A DNA stretch of 64,000 nt from Arthrobacter sp. ok362 (GTDB lineage Bacteria > Actinomycetota > Actinomycetes > Actinomycetales > Micrococcaceae). The stretch spans positions 124,001-188,000 of the forward strand of contig NZ_FNGC01000002.1 of assembly GCF_900102785.1 (NCBI RefSeq), written 5' to 3'. Below, in pieces: positions 59,122 through 64,000 of the stretch (position 1 is the first letter of the stretch; each line of letters begins with the position of its first letter). A program made the position numbers and the translations under genes. The notes below the pieces were generated by a model. It saw nothing but the letters and a program-made list of their open reading frames with translations. It had not been told where the DNA came from and ran no database searches.

Positions 59122-61152
59122 CTATTTCTTCAGCGATTTCGCAATCTGGGCCATGACCGTGTTGTCCGCCAGAGTGGTCGCGTCGCCGACCTCTCGGCCT
59201 TCCGCGACGTCCTTGAGCAGGCGGCGCATGATCTTGCCGGACCGGGTCTTAGGCAGTTCGGGGACCACGAGGATGGTTTTCGGCTTGGCGATCGGACCGA
59301 TTTCCTTGCCCACGTGGTTGCGGAGTTCCTGGACGGTGTCGTCGCCGGAGTCCACGGCATCCCCGCGCAGGATCACGAAGGCGACGACGGCCTGGCCGGT
59401 GGTCTCGTCCGCGGCTCCGACGACGGCGGCTTCCGCCACCGCGGGGTGGGATACCAGGGCGGACTCGATTTCGGCGGTGGAGAGCCGGTGGCCGGAAATG
59501 TTCATCACGTCATCCACCCGGCCCAGCAGCCAGAGGTCGCCGTCCTCGTCCTTCTTGGCGCCGTCGCCGGCGAAGTACATGGTCTCGAAGCGGGACCAGT
59601 ACGTTTCCTTGAACCGTTCCGGGTCGCCCCAGATCCCGCGCAGCATGGCCGGCCACGGTTCGCGGATCACCAAGAAGCCGCCGTGCCCGTTGGGCACAGA
59701 TTCGCCGAGCTCGTCCACCACGTCCACGGCGATGCCGGGCAGCGGGACCTGGGCCGAGCCGGGCTTGGTCGCCGTGACACCCGGCAGCGGGGCGATCATT
59801 TGCGCCCCGGTCTCGGTCTGCCACCAGGTGTCCACGATCGGTGCGGGGTTCTCCTTGCGTTCGCCGTTCTTACCGGCATTGGCGCCGATGACCTCGCGGT
59901 ACCACATCCAGGCTTCCGGGTTGATGGGTTCGCCGACGGAACCGAGGACGCGGATCGAGGAGAGGTCGGACTTGGCCGGGATGTCCTTGCCCCACTTCAT
60001 GAACGTGCGGATGGCTGTGGGGGCGGTGTAGAGGATGGAGACCTTGTACTTCTCCACGATCTCCCACCAGCGGCCCTGGTGCGGGGAGTCCGGCGTGCCT
60101 TCGTACATGACCTGGGTGGCGCCGTTGATGAGCGGGGCGTAGGCGACGTAGGAATGCCCGGTGACCCAACCGATGTCGGCGGTGCACCAGTAGACGTCGG
60201 TCTCCGGGTGGAGGTCGAAGACCGCCTTGTGCGTGTAGGCGGTCTGGGTGAGGTAGCCGCCGGTGGTGTGCAGGATGCCCTTGGGCTTTCCCGTGGTGCC
60301 GGAGGTGTAGAGGATGAAGAGCGGGTGCTCGGCGTCGTGCCCGACGGCGGTGTGCTCGGTGGACGCGGCGCCGACGGTGTCCGCCCACCAGTGGTCCCGG
60401 CCCTCGTGCCAGTCCACGTCCTGGCCGTTGCGCTTGACCACCACGACGTTCTGCACGGTGTGGCCGTCTCCATCTCCCTCGCGGGCCAGGGCGTCGTCGA
60501 CCGCGGCCTTCAGGGCGCTGGGCTTGCCGCGGCGGTAAGTGCCGTCGGCCGTGACCACCAGCTTGGCTTCGGCGTCGTCGATCCGGGAACGCAGGGCATC
60601 GGCGGAGAAGCCGCCGAAGACCACGGAGTGGATGGCACCGATCCTGGCGCAGGCCAGCATGGTGATGACGGCCTCAGGAATCATGGGCAGGTAGACCGCG
60701 ACGCGGTCGCCCTTGGCCACGCCGAGGGACTCGAAGGCGTTCGCGGCCTTCTTCACTTCCTCGGTGAGCTGTGCGTAGGTGTACGTGCGGGTGTCGCCGG
60801 GCTCGCCCTCGAAGTAGATCGCCACCCGGTCCCCGTGGCCGGCCTCGACGTGGCGGTCCAGGGCGTTGTAGGCGGCGTTGACCTCCCCGCCGACGAACCA
60901 CTTCGCGAACGGCGGGTTGGACCAGTCCAGCGTCTGGGTGAAGTCCTTGCTCCAGCTCAGCAGATCGCGGGCCGTCTTCGCCCAGAACGCGGGGCGGTCG
61001 GCGTCGGCCTCGGCGTACTCGCCGGCGGTGACCACCGCATTGGCCGCGAACTCGGCCGAGGGCGCGAAACGGCGGTTCTCCTGGGACAGGTTTTCGAAGG
61101 CGTCGCCGTGGGGCGCCTGCGTGGCCATGGAGCCGGGTGTCTGCTGGGACAT
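59122..61152 (-). CDS. acs: Acetyl-CoA synthetase
   Basis: 676 aa AMP-forming ligase. The P-loop [48 protein letters not shown], and the C-terminal hinge [15 protein letters not shown] with the acetylated lysine in [11 protein letters not shown] near 640 are present. It activates acetate to acetyl-CoA. ATG at 61152 has GAGGT upstream; an ATG 5 codons earlier is possible. A CRP-like site lies upstream, and the crp gene is also in this window. It follows aroQ by 193 bp on the same strand. Confidence 0.96.
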   Translation of the reverse strand: MSQQTPGSMATQAPHGDAFENLSQENRRFAPSAEFAANAVVTAGEYAEADADRPAFWAKTARDLLSWSKDFTQTLDWSNPPFAKWFVGGEVNAAYNALDRHVEAGHGDRVAIYFEGEPGDTRTYTYAQLTEEVKKAANAFESLGVAKGDRVAVYLPMIPEAVITMLACARIGAIHSVVFGGFSADALRSRIDDAEAKLVVTADGTYRRGKPSALKAAVDDALAREGDGDGHTVQNVVVVKRNGQDVDWHEGRDHWWADTVGAASTEHTAVGHDAEHPLFILYTSGTTGKPKGILHTTGGYLTQTAYTHKAVFDLHPETDVYWCTADIGWVTGHSYVAYAPLINGATQVMYEGTPDSPHQGRWWEIVEKYKVSILYTAPTAIRTFMKWGKDIPAKSDLSSIRVLGSVGEPINPEAWMWYREVIGANAGKNGERKENPAPIVDTWWQTETGAQMIAPLPGVTATKPGSAQVPLPGIAVDVVDELGESVPNGHGGFLVIREPWPAMLRGIWGDPERFKETYWSRFETMYFAGDGAKKDEDGDLWLLGRVDDVMNISGHRLSTAEIESALVSHPAVAEAAVVGAADETTGQAVVAFVILRGDAVDSGDDTVQELRNHVGKEIGPIAKPKTILVVPELPKTRSGKIMRRLLKDVAEGREVGDATTLADNTVMAQIAKSLKK

Positions 61153-61585
61153 GGTGCACCTCATCATTCATCGATCCGGGCTGGGCGGCCGTGCGCGTCG
61201 CCTCCACGCCGGGCCGCATGCGCGACGTCGGGCGGCGGCAGACCGCGGCAGTGCCGCCGGAGCTGTCTGGAATAAACACTAATACGTGGGTCCGACCAAA
61301 CGTGCGCCTCGTCACAATTAGCGCCGCGAGCGGTCTTTGTTAAGCGCCGAGTGGTGCCTTGGCGGTGCCGGACGGCGGCCCGGCGCGAGCGTCCGGGGGT
61401 TCGGAAAGCCGGAGAATTCTGCTGTGTCCGCCCTCGGCTTGTCAGCTAGTGATCGGTCATCCACTTGGCTAGGCTGAGATGAAGTTGTGACATCCGATGG
61501 AGGCGACAGGAACCGCTTGCGGTACTGTCCTTGCCTGCCGTTAGACGGCGCTGTCCAGAGTGCCGCCATGCTAAGGAGATACGGA
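61153..61585. promoter_or_regulatory. acs promoter region with a candidate Crp/GlxR site
   Basis: 433 bp between divergent acs and the membrane-protein gene. CGTGC GCCTCG TCACA at 61301-61316 (read on the minus strand TGTGACGAGGCGCACG) matches 8 of 10 half-site positions of TGTGA-N6-TCACA. TATTAG at about 61279-61284 on the minus strand is a possible -10 for acs. No gene is visible in the rest. Confidence 0.45.
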
Positions 61586-62995
61586 ATGAACGAGCAAGAC
61601 AACGGGCAGCTCCGGGCGCCCGCCCAGGGCCAAGGCGCAACGGCGCAGCCGGGGCCTGCCGGGTTCGGGGATGCGCCACGCTTCACGGTGGACAAGAAGA
61701 CCGCGAAGAAAAACGAAGCCGTCCTCGGTCCCTTCACCATCCGTGACCTCACCGTCTTCGGCTCCACGCTGCTTCTTTTCATCGCCTCGCTGATTCCGAT
61801 GTTTGCCTTCGCGTACAACCTGTGGAACCTGGGCAGCCTGTTCTTCCTGGGCCTGGGAATCGTGCTTCCGCTTATTGTCACCGCGTTGTTCGTGGCCCGC
61901 CGCCTCAGCCCGGCGACCAAGATCCGGATCGGGTCCCTGTCGATCGACCAGTTCGCGTCCGTCGTGGCGTCGTTCACACTGGCCTTCTTCTTCCTCGCAG
62001 TCGCCGGGGCGTTCGTGCCGAGCATGCTTATAGCGCTCCTTGGCGCCTTGGGGCTCTTCGCGGCCACCGTCCTGGCCCGCTGGATCCCGTTCTTTGCCGG
62101 CGACTTCCTGGGCCGGGAGGAAACGCCTGCCCACATCGTGGCCCGTGAAGCTGTTGCCCCGGTGCAAAAGCCCCGGGCGCCCAAGACGCCGAAGCAGGCC
62201 AAAACGGCCAAGGACTCCGCAGGAACAGGTGCATCCAAGGTGGCAGCATCCGGTGCGGCAGCGGGCTGGGCCAAGCGCCCGGCCGCCGGCGGCCCGGTTT
62301 CCGGCGGCCAGGCGGCCGTGCCGGCGCCCACCTCACCGGCCGTGCCGTCAGCGGGGGCACCAACAGCTGGGGCGCCTTCGGCGGGTGCGACATCCGTTGC
62401 GGCGCCGGGCGCTGCGGCTCCCAGCGCACCGGAGACCCAGATCTCGGGCGTTGTAACAGCAGCCGGCGCGGCTGCCCCTGCGCCGTCGGCCTCATCGACG
62501 CCGTCGACGTCGGCGGAGCCGGCTGTTTCCGGCGCGGAAAAGACCCGGGCCGCCGCTGTTCCGGCGTCCGCCGTTGCCGCCGCTGGCGCCGCCACCGCTG
62601 CCGCCACCGCTGCCGCCCCTGCGCAGACCCAGGCCGCCGCTGAACAGACCCAGGCCGCCGGCGTTCCGGCAGCCCCCGGCGGCAGTGCCCCGACCACCGT
62701 CAACCCCCAGGTCCGCCCACAGGAGCAGGTCCGCCCGCAGGAGCCCATCGGCGCCACCGTGGATCCCGCCAGCCGGCCCGCCGAGGACGATGTCCACCCT
62801 GTGCACGAGGCGTTCTGGTTCGCCGTCGCACAGCCCCGCACCGCCGTCGACGAGCGCACCGGAGCCCAGGCGTTCGTCATTGAACCCGGCGGCTGGGTCC
62901 TTGCCCTCGAGGACCGCGGCAACGAATTCCTGGTCCAGCACACCGACGGCCGGTTGGGCGTTTTGCGGGACCTCAGCAACATCGAACGCGGTTAG
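61586..62995 (+). CDS. Membrane protein with long Ala/Pro linker and conserved C-terminal domain
   Basis: 469 aa. A polar head (1-50) precedes four membrane segments (about 53-73, 80-103, 121-145, 146-168). A low-complexity Ala/Pro/Thr/Gly linker of about 220 residues follows, then a compact C-terminal domain (about 400-469): VHPVHEAFWFAVAQPRTAVDE and AFVIEPGGWVLALEDRGNEFLVQHTDGRLGVLRDLSNIE. No domain name comes to mind; the end looks like a small beta domain on a flexible tether. ATG at 61586 has AAGGAG at 9 bases. nth follows after 9 bp. Confidence 0.85.
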   Translation: MNEQDNGQLRAPAQGQGATAQPGPAGFGDAPRFTVDKKTAKKNEAVLGPFTIRDLTVFGSTLLLFIASLIPMFAFAYNLWNLGSLFFLGLGIVLPLIVTALFVARRLSPATKIRIGSLSIDQFASVVASFTLAFFFLAVAGAFVPSMLIALLGALGLFAATVLARWIPFFAGDFLGREETPAHIVAREAVAPVQKPRAPKTPKQAKTAKDSAGTGASKVAASGAAAGWAKRPAAGGPVSGGQAAVPAPTSPAVPSAGAPTAGAPSAGATSVAAPGAAAPSAPETQISGVVTAAGAAAPAPSASSTPSTSAEPAVSGAEKTRAAAVPASAVAAAGAATAAATAAAPAQTQAAAEQTQAAGVPAAPGGSAPTTVNPQVRPQEQVRPQEPIGATVDPASRPAEDDVHPVHEAFWFAVAQPRTAVDERTGAQAFVIEPGGWVLALEDRGNEFLVQHTDGRLGVLRDLSNIERG

Positions 62996-63004
62996 CCCAC
63001 CCCC

Positions 63005-63862
63005 GTGACCACGGAATCCGGCAACACGATATCCGGCACCCCGGACCCCGGGAGCGCGAAGCCCGGCGCGGCGCGGGCGTCCGGGGAGTCTGTCCTGGCG
63101 CTCAAGCGCCGCGCCCGCCGGATCAACCGGGCACTCGCGGAACAGTATCCCTATGCCCACGCGGAGCTGGACTTCCGCAGCCCGTTCGAGCTCGTGATAG
63201 CAACCGTGCTGTCCGCCCAGACCACGGACGTGCTGGTCAACCAGATCACGCCCCTGCTGTTCGCGCGCTACCCGGACGCGCGGCGGATGGCGGAGGCGGA
63301 TCCGGCCGAGCTGGAGGCCATCATCAAGCCCACCGGCTTCTTTCGCGCGAAGGCCAGAAACCTCCTGGCGCTGTGCACCCGGCTTGTGGACGAGTACGAC
63401 GGCGAGGTGCCGGGCCGGCTGGAGGACCTGGTGACGCTGCCCGGCGTCGGGCGGAAAACCGCGAACGTCGTGCTGGGCAATGCCTTCGGCATTCCGGGCA
63501 TTACGGTGGACACCCACTTCGGCCGTCTGGCGCGGCGTTTCGGCTGGACGGAGTCGGATGATCCGGTGCGGATCGAGTCCGACGTCGCTGAGCTGTTCGA
63601 GCCGAAGGACTGGACCATGCTCTCGCACCGCGTCGTCTTTCACGGCCGCCGCGTCTGCCATTCCCGCAAGCCGGCGTGCGGCGCCTGCGCGGTGGCCAAC
63701 TGGTGCCCCAGCTACGGGATGGGGGAAACCGAACCGGAGAAGGCTAAGAAACTGCTCAAGTACGAACTCGCCCCGGGGCAGGACGAACTGCTGGCCCGGT
63801 TGCTGGCCGAGACGCACCGCGCCGCCGAAATCCGGATGGAATCGCAGAGGAAGCAGCCGTGA
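63005..63862 (+). CDS. nth: Endonuclease III
   Basis: 285 aa DNA glycosylase/AP lyase. [20 protein letters not shown] is the HhH-GPD start; the helix-hairpin-helix [17 protein letters not shown] holds the catalytic Lys near 158, and [14 protein letters not shown] holds the catalytic Asp. The C-terminal cysteines in [19 protein letters not shown] bind a 4Fe-4S cluster. It removes oxidised pyrimidines. The 40-residue head is extra. The GTG start at 63005 lies 9 bp after the membrane-protein gene; its stop overlaps the next GTG. Confidence 0.95.
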   Translation: MTTESGNTISGTPDPGSAKPGAARASGESVLALKRRARRINRALAEQYPYAHAELDFRSPFELVIATVLSAQTTDVLVNQITPLLFARYPDARRMAEADPAELEAIIKPTGFFRAKARNLLALCTRLVDEYDGEVPGRLEDLVTLPGVGRKTANVVLGNAFGIPGITVDTHFGRLARRFGWTESDDPVRIESDVAELFEPKDWTMLSHRVVFHGRRVCHSRKPACGACAVANWCPSYGMGETEPEKAKKLLKYELAPGQDELLARLLAETHRAAEIRMESQRKQP

Positions 63863-64000
63863 CCGCGCGCCAGGACCTCGTCGACCTCATTGCCGCGGTG
63901 GAGGCGGGCACGGCGCCGGCCCCGGATCCGCGCTGGCGGGAACTCGCCGTCGAACCCGGCGAGAGGGTCCGCAGGGCCGCCGTGCTCATGCTCTTTGGTG
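63859..64000 (+). CDS. NUDIX CoA pyrophosphatase, N-terminal part
   Basis: 47 codons before the window ends. GTG at 63859 overlaps the nth stop (GTGA). It begins [24 protein letters not shown] and reaches [11 protein letters not shown], the strand before the NUDIX box in CoA pyrophosphatases (NUDT7/YeaB type). The nth-NUDIX order is common in actinobacteria. The catalytic box is outside the window. Confidence 0.75.
   Translation, partial: MTARQDLVDLIAAVEAGTAPAPDPRWRELAVEPGERVRRAAVLMLFG

Overview
The window comes from a high-GC actinobacterium, most likely an Arthrobacter or Pseudarthrobacter type member of the Micrococcaceae. This is inferred from many GTG starts with AGGAGG-like ribosome sites and from lineage families: DUF2630, a MarP-type membrane serine protease, an HspR/Hsp20 pair, a GAF-ANTAR regulator, and a Crp/GlxR-type regulator near nth. 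No rRNA gene is present, so the genus is not proven.

Region by region. 1-10.7 kb: the start of a secreted subtilisin-like protease, an ammonium transporter, a CapA-like phosphatase with DUF2630, an antiporter fused to a UBP zinc finger, and small stress or metabolic enzymes. 10.9-21.3 kb: a sugar-acid catabolic island. It has an epimerase and an aldo/keto reductase, a divergent FCD regulator, a CUT1 ABC importer lacking its own ATPase, galactonate and mannonate dehydratases, a KDPG-type aldolase and a KDG-type kinase, closed by a strong terminator. 21.4-24.5 kb: a PAP2 phosphatase and an hspR/hsp20/J-domain cluster. 24.8-31.8 kb: a 7,046-bp Tn402/Tn5053-like transposon relic inserted in a tspO gene. 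It has matching terminal inverted repeats, 19-bp iterons, a 5-bp target duplication and a truncated tniA. Its cargo is a GntR regulator, a polar amino-acid type ABC importer and a tricarballylate-dehydrogenase-like flavoprotein. 32-42 kb: GH1 and GH15 glycosidases, DUF2183, DUF72, an SDR, an asparaginase and a sulfite-oxidase-like molybdoenzyme. 42-50.5 kb: purD-purC, a candidate peptide-signalling pair, tRNA-Pro(CGG) and a heterodimeric ABC exporter. 50.9-64 kb: a conserved block with a metallophosphatase, a bifunctional PBP, RidA, NUDIX, Crp, a MarP-like protease, aroQ, acs, a membrane protein, nth and a partial NUDIX gene.

Three observations stand out. First, an HTH-TPR regulator of RRNPP-like architecture is divergent from a 72-aa secreted peptide carrying VGNWPDPM three times at an exact 13-residue period. 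This looks like a multi-copy pheromone precursor with its receptor. Second, the tspO-interrupting transposon can be reconstructed to the base from both junctions. Third, three intergenic arrays of the decamer GGRCATGYYC share fixed geometry (decamer, 19 bp, a 21-bp imperfect hairpin, 19 bp, decamer) and look like an undescribed repeat family.
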